Shown here one piece after another: positions 7,977-16,053 of a stretch of DNA of 64,000 nucleotides. This DNA comes from Schleiferiaceae bacterium. GTDB lineage: Bacteria; Bacteroidota; Bacteroidia; Flavobacteriales; Schleiferiaceae. A program made the translations under genes and the position numbers. The first letter of the stretch is position 1. Each line of letters opens with the position of its first letter. The notes under the pieces are model-generated. The model saw only the letters and a list, made by a program, of their open reading frames with translations, ran no database searches and was not told the origin of the DNA. The DNA lies in contig JAGYKI010000009.1 in assembly GCA_018401735.1 (NCBI GenBank), forward strand, positions 1 to 64,000, in the 5' to 3' direction.

Positions 7977-9146
7977 ATGAACTACTTAAGGGCTCTACAA
8001 AAAAACCTACTGGCCTTTTTTCTTTGTTTAATTTCCGCTTCTATGGTCAATGCACAGCAAAGTATTTCAGGAAGTTTCACCAGTGGTAGTCAAACACGAA
8101 CCTATCTCGGTGCAGTTCCCGCAAATCCCCAAAATCCTTTGCGGCTCGTTATTCTTTTCTGTGGTGCCGGCGAGGATACAAGCGATATGATGGACAGAGG
8201 CTATATAAACCACTTGGGAAATAACTCTATGGTGGTTTACCCTCAACCTACAAGTCCTGCCGGATTTGATAATGACGCAAGTGCCGACGACTTTCAGATG
8301 GTGGAAGATCTCATCACTGAAATAAATGCCAATTACAGCATCAATCAAAATGATATTTGCATTGGCGGATTTTCAAATGGTGCAATCTTTTCCTACAATC
8401 TTATGTGTGATTTTAATGCATCACCTTCGAATCGTGCTTACACCTTTAAATCTTTTGCCATCGTTTCTGGAGCGATGGAGTCGGGCAAAACCAATCTAAG
8501 GGACTGTCCTCTTGCGAATGCAGCACCTTTAATTGCATTTCATGGCACCCAAGATGCTATTATAAATGTAAATGGTGGATTCTTGTTCCCTCCTGTCAAT
8601 CTCATTTATGAGGCCTTAGATACCACCCTGTCATTTTGGGCAGAAGACCTCAATGGATGTGCCGCTAGTCCTGCTAATGCTCAATTGCCTGATCTTGTTA
8701 CCGAAACTCCAAATTCTACGGTACAAAGGTTTGATTATACCTGCTCTTCATCTCCCAATACTACCTTTTATAGGGTGATTGGTGGATCGCATTCATGGCC
8801 TGGAGGCAATGCTTCTCTTGATGTTGCTCAAGCAGCTAATCAGGATATTAATGCATCTCAATTAATCGCCGAGTTCTTTGAGAATGCTGCAAGTATTTCA
8901 AATTTAGAATTAAGCTTAAACCCTCAAAGGACCTCTGTTTATCCAAATCCGGTAGTAAATAGGCTCACTATAGAAAGTTCGTATCCCATCGATAAGATAG
9001 AAATCTTCAATACCATGGGCGGCTCTATATCAGTTAAGGGCGATAACTTACAATCCATCGATCTGGAGCAATTAAAAGCCGGCCTATACTATGTGAAAGT
9101 TTACGCTCTTATGGGTATAGACATCAAGAAGATTATTAAGGAATGA
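7977..9146 (+). CDS. Secreted PHB-depolymerase-like esterase with type IX sorting domain
   Basis: I start it at the ATG that gives a clean signal peptide (NYLRALQKN, hydrophobic core, cut near VNAQ); 389 residues. It is an alpha/beta hydrolase of the polyhydroxybutyrate depolymerase/feruloyl esterase-like (LpqC) group. Nucleophile S133 lies in GFSNGA, the acid is probably D193 in HGTQDA, and the histidine H272 lies in GGSHSWPGG. A Por-type C-terminal sorting domain begins near residue 318 with YPNPV and ends in KKIIKE, so export goes through the type IX system to the surface or medium. The substrate may be a polyester or an ester-linked polysaccharide side group. Confidence 0.82.
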   Translation: MNYLRALQKNLLAFFLCLISASMVNAQQSISGSFTSGSQTRTYLGAVPANPQNPLRLVILFCGAGEDTSDMMDRGYINHLGNNSMVVYPQPTSPAGFDNDASADDFQMVEDLITEINANYSINQNDICIGGFSNGAIFSYNLMCDFNASPSNRAYTFKSFAIVSGAMESGKTNLRDCPLANAAPLIAFHGTQDAIINVNGGFLFPPVNLIYEALDTTLSFWAEDLNGCAASPANAQLPDLVTETPNSTVQRFDYTCSSSPNTTFYRVIGGSHSWPGGNASLDVAQAANQDINASQLIAEFFENAASISNLELSLNPQRTSVYPNPVVNRLTIESSYPIDKIEIFNTMGGSISVKGDNLQSIDLEQLKAGLYYVKVYALMGIDIKKIIKE

Positions 9147-9208
9147 GCTCCTTACTGAGGAAAAATTGAATTGCGGTGGCATCGTGGATCAAAAAAAATA
9201 AATAAAAA

Positions 9209-10432
9209 GTGAAATATCTATTTTGCGTTTTCGGTTTACTAATCCCTGTTGCTGTTTTTGGTCAGTTGAGCTTGCATATAAGCGGCAGCATTTCCGATGC
9301 CTCCACAGGCGAAACCTTAATTGGTGTGAACGTGATTGATACCTTATCCGGAAAGGGAAGCTCATCCAATACTTACGGATTTTATTCCATGAAAGTTCCT
9401 CCCGGCTTGGTCGTTTTAGAATTCTCCTACATCGGTTATGAACCACAATATCGCAGTATAAATCTAACTAAAAAACAAAGCATAGATATTAGTCTGAGCC
9501 AAGGTAGTACTACTTTAATGGAGGTTCAAGTTACCAGTATTCGAGAAGATGAGCATTTGAGCAATACTGAAATCGGAGCTATTGAATTGGATATGAAACA
9601 AATCGATAAAGTGCCCGTACTTTTTGGAGAAAAGGATATCCTGAAAACCTTACAACTTCTTCTAGGTATATCCACCATCTCCGAAGGGAGCTCTAACTTT
9701 AGTGTTCGAGGAGGGTCTTTCGATCAAAATCTTATTCAATTAGACGAAGCAACTGTATATAGTCCTTCACATCTCTTGGGCTTTTTCTCCACCTTTAATT
9801 CTGATGCGGTCAAAAATGTGAAAGTTTACAAGGGGGGGATTCCAGCACAATACGGAGGACGAGGGTCCTCCGTGCTGGATGTTCAGATGAGGGAAGGAAA
9901 TAATCAGGAATACGAAGGGAAAGCTAGTATTGGTTTAATATCTTCTAAACTTCAGTTTGAGGGGCCTAATTAAAAAGGTAAATCTTCCTTTTTAATTAGC
10001 GGCAGAAGAACCTACGCAGACTTAGTGGCTGCTGCTACTGGCTTTATAGAAAATGGTGCGGTGCTTTATTTTTATGATTTAAACGGAAAGGTCAATTTCA
10101 AGCTTCGCGAAAAGGATCGCTTATTAATCTCTGGCTATTTAGGTCGAGATGAATTTGGACTAAATGAGATTGGAACTGATTGGGAAAACCCAGCGTCAAC
10201 TATTGCCGTTATTCAATGGGATGCTGATAAGGAAGGCTTATGAGAAGAGGAAATTTCCATTAGAGTTATAAACGTGGCCGGGGCCATCGTGTATGACCAG
10301 CTTATTCCTGATGCCTCTATAAATGCAGCTCAGATAAATGTTGAATCTTGGTTGCCGGGTACTTACATTGTGGAGGTTATTAGTAAACAGACCACTATAT
10401 TTAAACAGAAATTAAACGTACAACCTTTGTAA
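9209..10432 (+). pseudogene. TonB-dependent receptor pseudogene fused to a foreign sorting domain
   Basis: A single reading frame runs from the GTG at 9209 to TAA at 10430, broken by TAA at 9971-9973 and TGA at 10241-10243. The first part has a signal peptide, a carboxypeptidase-regulatory-like domain (about 22-105) and a TonB plug domain (about 120-235). After the first stop the frame resumes as ordinary receptor sequence (KGKSSFLISGRRTYADL). After the TGA it becomes a type IX C-terminal sorting domain (RVINVAGAIVYDQL, LPGTYIVEV), which does not belong in a TonB receptor. The whole barrel is missing. A deletion has joined the front of one gene to the tail of another. Confidence 0.85.
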
Positions 10433-10439
10433 TTTAGAA

Positions 10440-10465
10440 GGGGGCGTTTTATGCCCCCTTTTTTT
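10440..10465 (+). terminator. Intrinsic terminator
   Basis: GGGGGC-GTTTTAT-GCCCCC followed by seven T, just after the chimeric pseudogene. It was presumably the terminator of the gene that donated the sorting domain. Confidence 0.92.
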
Positions 10466-10475
10466 AAACCTTTAT

Positions 10476-11410
10476 ATGCGATTAGTCTTTTTCTTATACA
10501 TATTATCCCTTTCCGCACAGGCCCAAAGATTTAGTAAAACGGACCTTAGCTTTGGAGGAGCAAGTAGACCGGCATTACTCTTTGTGAATAGTGACATTGT
10601 GATAGCTGATGAAGATCAGGATTCTTTAGGACTTCTACAGATTGGATTATTCGATAGCACAGGTGTTAAAACCTTCTATAAATCCTATGATTATTATGAA
10701 TCACCGGATTCCGTAAGAAGGGTTTCTCCCTGTTTTAAGTGTTTTAAAGCCAACAAAGGATCCTATTTTTTAGCCCAGACAGATTTCATACGGAAAGATT
10801 CCGCTTTTGTACGATTTACTAAGTTTAATCATAATCTGGATACTTTAGTTACCGCAAAACACCTGGTACTCCAATCTGGTCGAAAGAATCTTCTGGTCAT
10901 CAAGCGGCCACAATTAATCTTTTACAATCGAATCTCTTTGAAGTTAATTCAGATATCAGTCCTTTTCAGATACAAAATAATGAACTAGGGATTATTACAA
11001 GCTTCAGTACAAGTGCTAATCCATGGATGACATCCTTTGACTCAAAAACAGTCTCTGGAACTAACCTAGGACTTGGAAATTGCGTTATTACAAAAATTAC
11101 TGACGCTGGCAGTCTAGGATATTTTAAAAATGGATCAAGCCCCGGACACGTCACGAATGAGTCCCAGGAGCAGTCAACTATAGATTGTGATTTGTATCCA
11201 AACCCAAATGATGGGCAATTTGTGGTAGAAGCCAATGAAGTAATTGATGCCATTGAGGTTTTCGAAATTAGCGGACAGCGAGTTTTGAAAGTAAAAGGAA
11301 ATAATAGTGACAGTCAAGTCATAGATTTAAGATCTATTCCAAAAGGATTGTATTTTGTGAGTGTTTCCACTAAACATAACCAATTCAAAGAATTAGTACT
11401 AATTGAATAA
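10476..11410 (+). pseudogene. Frameshifted secreted protein with type IX sorting domain
   Basis: The first frame (10476-10988) starts with a signal peptide (cut near AQAQ) and encodes about 135 residues of secreted-protein sequence. Around 10870-10890 the protein-like reading moves to another frame, which continues to 11410 and ends in a type IX sorting domain (LYPNPNDGQF, GLYFVSVS). The two parts together would make about 310 residues. I see no enzymatic motif in either. The frameshift would separate the signal peptide from the sorting domain, so the product is probably non-functional unless this is a sequencing error. Confidence 0.6.
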
Positions 11411-13727
11411 CCTGTTTCACAAAAACCTTTCTTTAAAAGTAGTAGCATCCAGCACCTTATGGGTGCTACTACTATTTCTTATTTTTCAAGAGGCTAATGG
11501 ACAAGTAAAGTCAGGCTATGAGTTCCATACTGTGCCCTCTGCAATTCAGGAATACTTTATAACTAGTTCAACACCAAGCCCAGCTACCAATGATAGTTTA
11601 GATGTTTTTATCTACATCCTTGCTTATCATGATGCTTGCGTTGAAATAGCAATAAATGGTATAGATTTTATATCCCGCCATAAAATAGCGAAAGACAGTC
11701 TTCTGACCTGGGAATTGCCAGCAATCCCTGTTTTTAATTCAGATACCATTGTAGACCTCGGAATTCGTATTACATCGAATGTTCCAATTGCAGTGTACCA
11801 AGGAACAGAAACCAAAAACTCATTAGCTCAATTACCTTCAATCCATTCATCCACCTTAGTTTCAGATTCCGATATTAATGCCAAAGCGATTAAAAAATCC
11901 TTTTTCGGCCCAATGGGCTCATTTATCTATTGGGCTCAAAAGTACTTTTCCACCCCATACCATGTTACAACAACGATTCACTCTTTGGAAGACTCCAATT
12001 ACATAGAATTCTACCATAAAAGCCTAACCGTTGATTTAAGTTTAGGAGTAAACCAACAAATAGTTAACCAGGAAAATACCTATGATACCGTTTTAATGAA
12101 TGATGGAGAGTTCATTATTTTACAAACTGTCTATACTCAAAGTGGTGGCTTTCAAAATGAAAATTATGCTAAGTCAATAAATGGTAAACGACTAAAAATC
12201 ACAACCTTCAGTAATGATAACCGTGTGACACTTAGCACAGACTTCGATTTCCGTAGTACTCAAAATCCATTAAATAATTCTGCATTTGACTATGTATGGG
12301 AGGATCAAAAGGATATTAATCTCTTTGACACTCTATTTTATTGGCCTAAGCTTTTAGGTTTTCAAGGTGTTAATATCAGCCTGATGGCAGAGGAAGACAG
12401 CACAGAGGTTTTTGTAAATGGAAATAGACACCTTCTTAACCACTGGGAACGGATGGATACCAGCATAGCCTCTTCAGTTCTGCTTAGATCCAATTTGCCC
12501 ATTCATACTTATGCAACTGGATGGCCCACTTATTTGGATGGCAGACCGATCACAAATAGCAATGGAGATCAATTCACTACCACCATTAGCTCCTCGCAAG
12601 AGCTAATAAAAAAGGCAAGGGTTCCTACAATTACCGCAGATACCCTTATTCAGAACGTATTTAGCCTTGCGACTGCCAGTGTTGACACCAATAGTCTTCT
12701 AATAAATGGGACATCCCCCCTAAACGCTAATTGGCAACCTTTCAGTCAAGACTCTGCTTGGTCCTTTATCAATGTGCCGGTAGATCGTGGCATTCACCTT
12801 ATTGAGTCCAGTGCGGGCTTTCAAGGATACTATTATTCGTACCGGCCCTACGATTCAACCCTTATTAAAGATCAAGAGTCTGGTAGCTTTGGACATGTCA
12901 TACCAGAATACAGTGAGGTGCCAGAAGATAGTTTACAACTCTTTTTTGGCCTTGATCCAAGTGAACTTTGGCCTATTGATAGTTTTAAAAGTAAGCCTAT
13001 GGGATTGTGCCCTGGAGATACACTTTTTTTCAACCAAGGGGCTTATCAAAATACTGACTGGATTTTCACCCTTAATGGCGATACACTACAATCCCGGTCT
13101 GATAATAATCAAATTGAGTCTATAAGCATTCCTCCTTTAAGTGACGGTTTTCTTACAATTAGTGATAAAGAGAGCTGTTTTTACCTGGATAGTTTTAGAA
13201 TATACACTTCTAATTTGGTTTTGCCTGATATAGAATCTGAACTGATTCAATCCTGCGCTAACTCTTTTCTTAAACTATGGATAGCAGATACAACAGACGC
13301 TGATTACCAATGGTTGGTGTTGGATGAAAAAGTTCAAAACGGTTCAAGTGCAATTTACTCCATTGATCACACCTCTGATTCCTTACGGGTCAACCTGGTA
13401 ATAAATCAAGAAGGTTGTGTGGACACTATCTCAAAGTCCTATCTGATAAACCATCAAGGAGCAGCAACCAATTTCATTATGCCTAATATTCTTACTCCAA
13501 ATGGAGATGGAATCAATGATGCGCTCTGCTTTAAAGGCTTGGAATTACATACCGATTGCTTTGAATTTAATGTGATTTCTCGCTGGGGAAATTTAGTTTA
13601 TACCAGCTCCAACCCTAAGGATTGTTGGCAACCTCAAAACCTCAACAACGGAACCTATTTCTACACTTTAAAAGTAGAAGGTCAAACCAAAAGAGGTTTT
13701 GTAGTTATTAATGACAATAGGAATTAA
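11403..13727 (+). CDS. Large surface protein with gliding-motility-type C-terminal domain
   Basis: A 774-residue exported protein starting at a TTG that overlaps the end of the preceding broken gene by 8 nt. It has a signal peptide (hydrophobic core about 14-30, cut near ANGQ). The region at about 35-480 resembles the IgGFc-binding-like N-terminal domain found in many Bacteroidota surface proteins. The C-terminus (about 690-774) is a CHU_C gliding motility-associated domain, seen as ILTPNGDGIND, SRWGNLVY and NGTYFYTLKVEG, which serves as a type B signal for type IX secretion. Its job is likely adhesion; no catalytic residues are seen. Upstream relatives in the block are broken, so this is the surviving member. 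Confidence 0.8.
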   Translation: MNNLFHKNLSLKVVASSTLWVLLLFLIFQEANGQVKSGYEFHTVPSAIQEYFITSSTPSPATNDSLDVFIYILAYHDACVEIAINGIDFISRHKIAKDSLLTWELPAIPVFNSDTIVDLGIRITSNVPIAVYQGTETKNSLAQLPSIHSSTLVSDSDINAKAIKKSFFGPMGSFIYWAQKYFSTPYHVTTTIHSLEDSNYIEFYHKSLTVDLSLGVNQQIVNQENTYDTVLMNDGEFIILQTVYTQSGGFQNENYAKSINGKRLKITTFSNDNRVTLSTDFDFRSTQNPLNNSAFDYVWEDQKDINLFDTLFYWPKLLGFQGVNISLMAEEDSTEVFVNGNRHLLNHWERMDTSIASSVLLRSNLPIHTYATGWPTYLDGRPITNSNGDQFTTTISSSQELIKKARVPTITADTLIQNVFSLATASVDTNSLLINGTSPLNANWQPFSQDSAWSFINVPVDRGIHLIESSAGFQGYYYSYRPYDSTLIKDQESGSFGHVIPEYSEVPEDSLQLFFGLDPSELWPIDSFKSKPMGLCPGDTLFFNQGAYQNTDWIFTLNGDTLQSRSDNNQIESISIPPLSDGFLTISDKESCFYLDSFRIYTSNLVLPDIESELIQSCANSFLKLWIADTTDADYQWLVLDEKVQNGSSAIYSIDHTSDSLRVNLVINQEGCVDTISKSYLINHQGAATNFIMPNILTPNGDGINDALCFKGLELHTDCFEFNVISRWGNLVYTSSNPKDCWQPQNLNNGTYFYTLKVEGQTKRGFVVINDNRN

Positions 13728-14003
13728 TAAGCAACGAGGGCTGCGAGGCAAACCTCAATACCCGAAATAAATAAACCAAAAGCCCTAGAGCACAGCCATT
13801 TCCTGACACTTCTAGCTTATCGTCCCACGGAATTTTGGGCTTTTCCGTCAAAAGGGTACAAACTGACGTCCGCCTTAGGCTTTCGTTTTCAATTCTTGGA
13901 AGAGTGACAATTAAGTTTTAGCGGCAAGTCTTTGAAAGGAAAAGTTAATAAGATCTTAGTGTGGTTATAGGAATGAACCTTATTGAAAAGTGAAATCTAA
14001 TGC
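13728..14003. other. Non-coding region after the surface protein
   Basis: No gene recognised. Contains short inverted fragments but no clear terminator. A TTG at 13983-13985 could be a -33 box for the candidate transcript that starts near 14018. Confidence 0.35.
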
Positions 14004-14083
14004 TATATTTGGGCAGCTAAGTCAAGGTTTTAGATGTAAAACCCTCCTACACACGAATAGCTTGCTTAGCGGCTTGACTTTGA
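14004..14083 (+). other. Candidate small structured RNA with its promoter
   Basis: TATATTTG at 14004-14011 matches the -7 consensus, with TTG 18 nt before it. Directly downstream, AAGTCAAG (14019-14026) can pair with CTTGACTT (14073-14080), enclosing a hairpin GTTTT/AAAAC (14027-14042). Alternatively GCTAAG (14016-14021) pairs with CTTAGC (14065-14070), so two exclusive folds exist. It does not match an RNA family I know. The tRNA-Ser fragment at 14130 lies close downstream. Confidence 0.3.
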
Positions 14084-14129
14084 CATAATGACCTCGGTAA
14101 TTATTTGAAATTGAGCATATTGGAGACCT

Positions 14130-14181
14130 GGGTTCAAATCCCGCTCTCTCCGCAAGAATCCCGCACAGCGTAAGCTGATGC
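14130..14181 (+). repeat. Duplicated 3' end of tRNA-Ser with part of its terminator
   Basis: These 52 nt match 3221-3272, the T-arm, acceptor strand and first part of the terminator of tRNA-Ser(GGA), with two mismatches (in the T-loop and just after the tRNA). The rest of the tRNA and the second half of the terminator are absent. Such a tRNA-end copy is what site-specific integration at a tRNA gene leaves behind. The distance between the copies is about 10.9 kb. No integrase gene is visible between them. Confidence 0.8.
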
Positions 14182-14530
14182 TTAAAAGTGATATTATTTG
14201 TTGGCAATATTATCTGAGCTATAAAATCCAGTACTTTCTCTTTTAACATTGGAGGTTACGTAAATTCTTAACGCTGTTTATCTATGCCCTTTTAAAATAT
14301 AATATTATTTGCTACTCACTCCAATTACAACATTAGCGCAAGAGCTGAGGCTTGGTCATTTTTCGAAAAGTTCGATTTAAACGGGAACAGCCAAGCTTGC
14401 GTTTAATGCGGATTTGCCCCGCTAATTTTTTTATGAACCAAAGATGGTTGAAGAAGCAACGATGCAAAGCAACAAAGCAGTAAGATTTTAAGTCACTAAT
14501 TGAGATATTTGAGTGACAAATAATTCTTTT
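14182..14530. other. Non-coding region before arsR
   Basis: AT-rich stretch of about 350 nt with no gene that I can support. An 80-codon minus-strand frame here has no family resemblance and runs into the arsR promoter. Confidence 0.4.
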
Positions 14531-14546
14531 ATCGTAATATTGCAAT
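14531..14546 (+). promoter_or_regulatory. ArsR operator upstream of arsR
   Basis: ATCGTAATATTGCAAT is an imperfect palindrome 15 nt before the arsR start. An almost identical copy (one base different) is at 14916-14931 before the next gene. Paired sites in the same operon are good evidence for an ArsR/SmtB-type operator with autoregulation. Confidence 0.75.
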
Positions 14547-14561
14547 AGCATTAAACTAAAG

Positions 14562-14897
14562 ATGGGAGTTACCAAAACAGAACTTTTTTCAGAGACTCAA
14601 AACGAGCTGGCTATTGCTGCAAAGGCTTTTGCGCATCCAGCACGTATTGCAATTATTCAATATCTGCTCAAGGCAAATGCTTGCATAAACGGTGATCTGG
14701 TTCAAGAATTGGGATTGGCCCAGGCTACCATTAGTCAACATTTAAGAGAGCTTAAGGATATTGGCATCATTAAGGGCACCATTGAAGGATCCCGAATAAG
14801 CTATTGTATTAATTCAAGCCGCTGGTCTGAAATCAGTCAGCAGTTCAATCAAATATTTAACCAATACAAGCAGCCAGTGGCGGACGATTGCTGTTAA
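14562..14897 (+). CDS. arsR: ArsR-family arsenite-responsive repressor
   Basis: A 111-residue winged-helix regulator of the ArsR/SmtB family. The helix-turn-helix covers about 43-66 (DLVQELGLAQATISQHLREL), preceded by HPARIAII typical of the family. Cysteines at 41 (NACING), 82, 110 and 111 are candidates for As(III) binding; the terminal CC is notable. It heads the arsenic operon and carries an operator in front of itself and another between itself and the next gene, so it should repress both transcription units until arsenite binds. It is the first gene downstream of the tRNA-end duplication. Confidence 0.92.
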   Translation: MGVTKTELFSETQNELAIAAKAFAHPARIAIIQYLLKANACINGDLVQELGLAQATISQHLRELKDIGIIKGTIEGSRISYCINSSRWSEISQQFNQIFNQYKQPVADDCC

Positions 14898-14915
14898 AAA
14901 AATTTGCACAAAGTC

Positions 14916-14931
14916 ATCGTAATATCGCAAT
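14916..14931 (+). promoter_or_regulatory. Second ArsR operator, before the DUF6428 gene
   Basis: ATCGTAATATCGCAAT differs at one position from the operator before arsR and lies 14 nt before the start at 14946, within the 48-nt gap. An internal promoter under ArsR control is implied, so arsR and the resistance genes can be expressed at different levels. Confidence 0.7.
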
Positions 14932-14945
14932 AACATAAATGAAAA

Positions 14946-15416
14946 ATGATACTATCAGAGATTAAAAACGCACTTGAAAACTTGACCGAGGTAAGTTTTG
15001 TACTGCCCAATGGTGAGCCCGTGCCTCAGCATTTTCATGTAACAGAAGTTGGAATGATCGAGAAGCATTTTATCGAATGTGGTGGAACGGTAAGAAAGGA
15101 GTCGGTGATTAACTTTCAATTATTTACTGCAGAAGATTTTGACCATCGGCTAAGTGCTCAAAAACTAAAATCGATCATTGAACTTTCGGAGAAAGAACTT
15201 AAACTACCTAACCTAGAAATTGAGGTAGAATATCAGAATAATACGATAGGTAAATACTACCTTGAATTCGCCAATGCGAAATTTAACTTACTAAACACCC
15301 AAACGGATTGTTTAGCAAAAGATAAATGCGGAATTCCCACTTCAAAGCCTAAGGTCAAATTGGCGGATTTTCAGTTGCAATCATCGCTTTACACAGCAGA
15401 ATCAGCTTGTTGTTAA
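14946..15416 (+). CDS. DUF6428 family protein of the arsenic operon
   Basis: A 156-residue soluble protein without signal peptide or membrane helix. I recognise it as the DUF6428 type that accompanies arsR and arsC-like genes in Bacteroidota; no activity is established as far as I know. Visible features: an HFHVTEVG segment near 29-36, a C45 in IECGG, two central cysteines near 120-126, and a terminal cysteine pair (SACC). The many cysteines and histidines would suit arsenite or metal binding, or electron transfer to the reductase that follows 12 nt downstream. That role is inference from composition and position. Confidence 0.75.
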   Translation: MILSEIKNALENLTEVSFVLPNGEPVPQHFHVTEVGMIEKHFIECGGTVRKESVINFQLFTAEDFDHRLSAQKLKSIIELSEKELKLPNLEIEVEYQNNTIGKYYLEFANAKFNLLNTQTDCLAKDKCGIPTSKPKVKLADFQLQSSLYTAESACC

Positions 15417-15428
15417 TTGGAAGAAGCC

Positions 15429-16052
15429 ATGGAAGCAAATAACAAAAGTCTATATCCAACGCTAACTGAATCTGTCGAAACGATTCGAAAGCTGCCCATT
15501 GCAGAAGAACGTAAAGAGATCTTACGGCCATTGATTGCATACATTCAATCCAAAATCAACCTTGATAAGGAAGTGAACCTAAATTTTATTTGTACCCATA
15601 ATTCTCGTAGAAGTCAGTTCTCGCAAATTTGGGCACAAACTGCGGCTTACTTTTTTGGGGTCAAAGTCAATTGTTTTTCTGGAGGTGTGGAAATTACCGC
15701 TTTTAATGAACGTGCCGTAGCTTCACTTCGACGAAGCGGTTTTAAAATCACTTCATCTGAAGGTGATAATCCGAAGTATTTTATTTGGCATTCGGTAGAT
15801 CTCGACCCGATAATTGCTTTTTCCAAACTCTTTGATGATCCTATCAACGCAACGCAGCAATTTGCAGCCATAATGACTTGCTCTCATGCAGACGAAAACT
15901 GCCCCTTTATTCCAGGAGCTGAAAAGCGTATTCCAGTGCGCTATGAAGATCCTAAAGCTTTTGATGATACTTTCGAAGAAGCTGCGCGTTACGATGAGCG
16001 CTCGCATCAAATTGCTAGTGAAATGTTTTATGTATTCTCAAAAATCCAATAA
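15429..16052 (+). CDS. arsC: Thioredoxin-type arsenate reductase (LMW phosphatase fold), cytoplasmic
   Basis: I take the ATG (207 residues) rather than the TTG 12 nt earlier. The fold is low-molecular-weight protein tyrosine phosphatase: the P-loop CTHNSRRS (55-62) fits C-x5-R-S with C55 as nucleophile. A second motif, TCSHADENCP, supplies C151 and C158, seven residues apart, exactly the spacing of C82 and C89 in the well-studied plasmid pI258 ArsC. YEDPKAFDD (172-180) is the likely acid loop. This is therefore probably a thioredoxin-coupled arsenate reductase, not a protein phosphatase. An N-terminal extension of about 50 residues precedes the fold. It is followed directly by an exported paralogue. 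Confidence 0.85.
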   Translation: MEANNKSLYPTLTESVETIRKLPIAEERKEILRPLIAYIQSKINLDKEVNLNFICTHNSRRSQFSQIWAQTAAYFFGVKVNCFSGGVEITAFNERAVASLRRSGFKITSSEGDNPKYFIWHSVDLDPIIAFSKLFDDPINATQQFAAIMTCSHADENCPFIPGAEKRIPVRYEDPKAFDDTFEEAARYDERSHQIASEMFYVFSKIQ

Positions 16053-16053
16053 A

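Noticed and set aside
12787..13125. 112-codon plus-strand ORF inside the CHU_C surface protein gene
   Set aside because: It is a shadow in another frame of the 774-codon gene, which has clear domains.
14111..14152. Possible tmRNA or complete tRNA at the fragment
   Set aside because: Only the T-arm and acceptor strand are present; no 5' acceptor half, D-arm or anticodon arm can be found upstream.
14022..14249. 75-codon minus-strand ORF with ERAGFEPR
   Set aside because: It is antisense to the tRNA-Ser fragment; same artefact.
14333..14575. 80-codon minus-strand ORF before arsR
   Set aside because: It overlaps the arsR operator and start codon and has no protein-like composition.
15429..16052. 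Protein tyrosine phosphatase annotation for the first ArsC-like protein
   Set aside because: The P-loop alone fits, but the second cysteine pair with pI258 ArsC spacing and the ars operon context point to arsenate reductase.
15886..16053. N-terminal extension of the exported ArsC-like ORF into the upstream gene
   Set aside because: It overlaps the cytoplasmic arsC in another frame; the ATG at 16054 gives a proper signal peptide.
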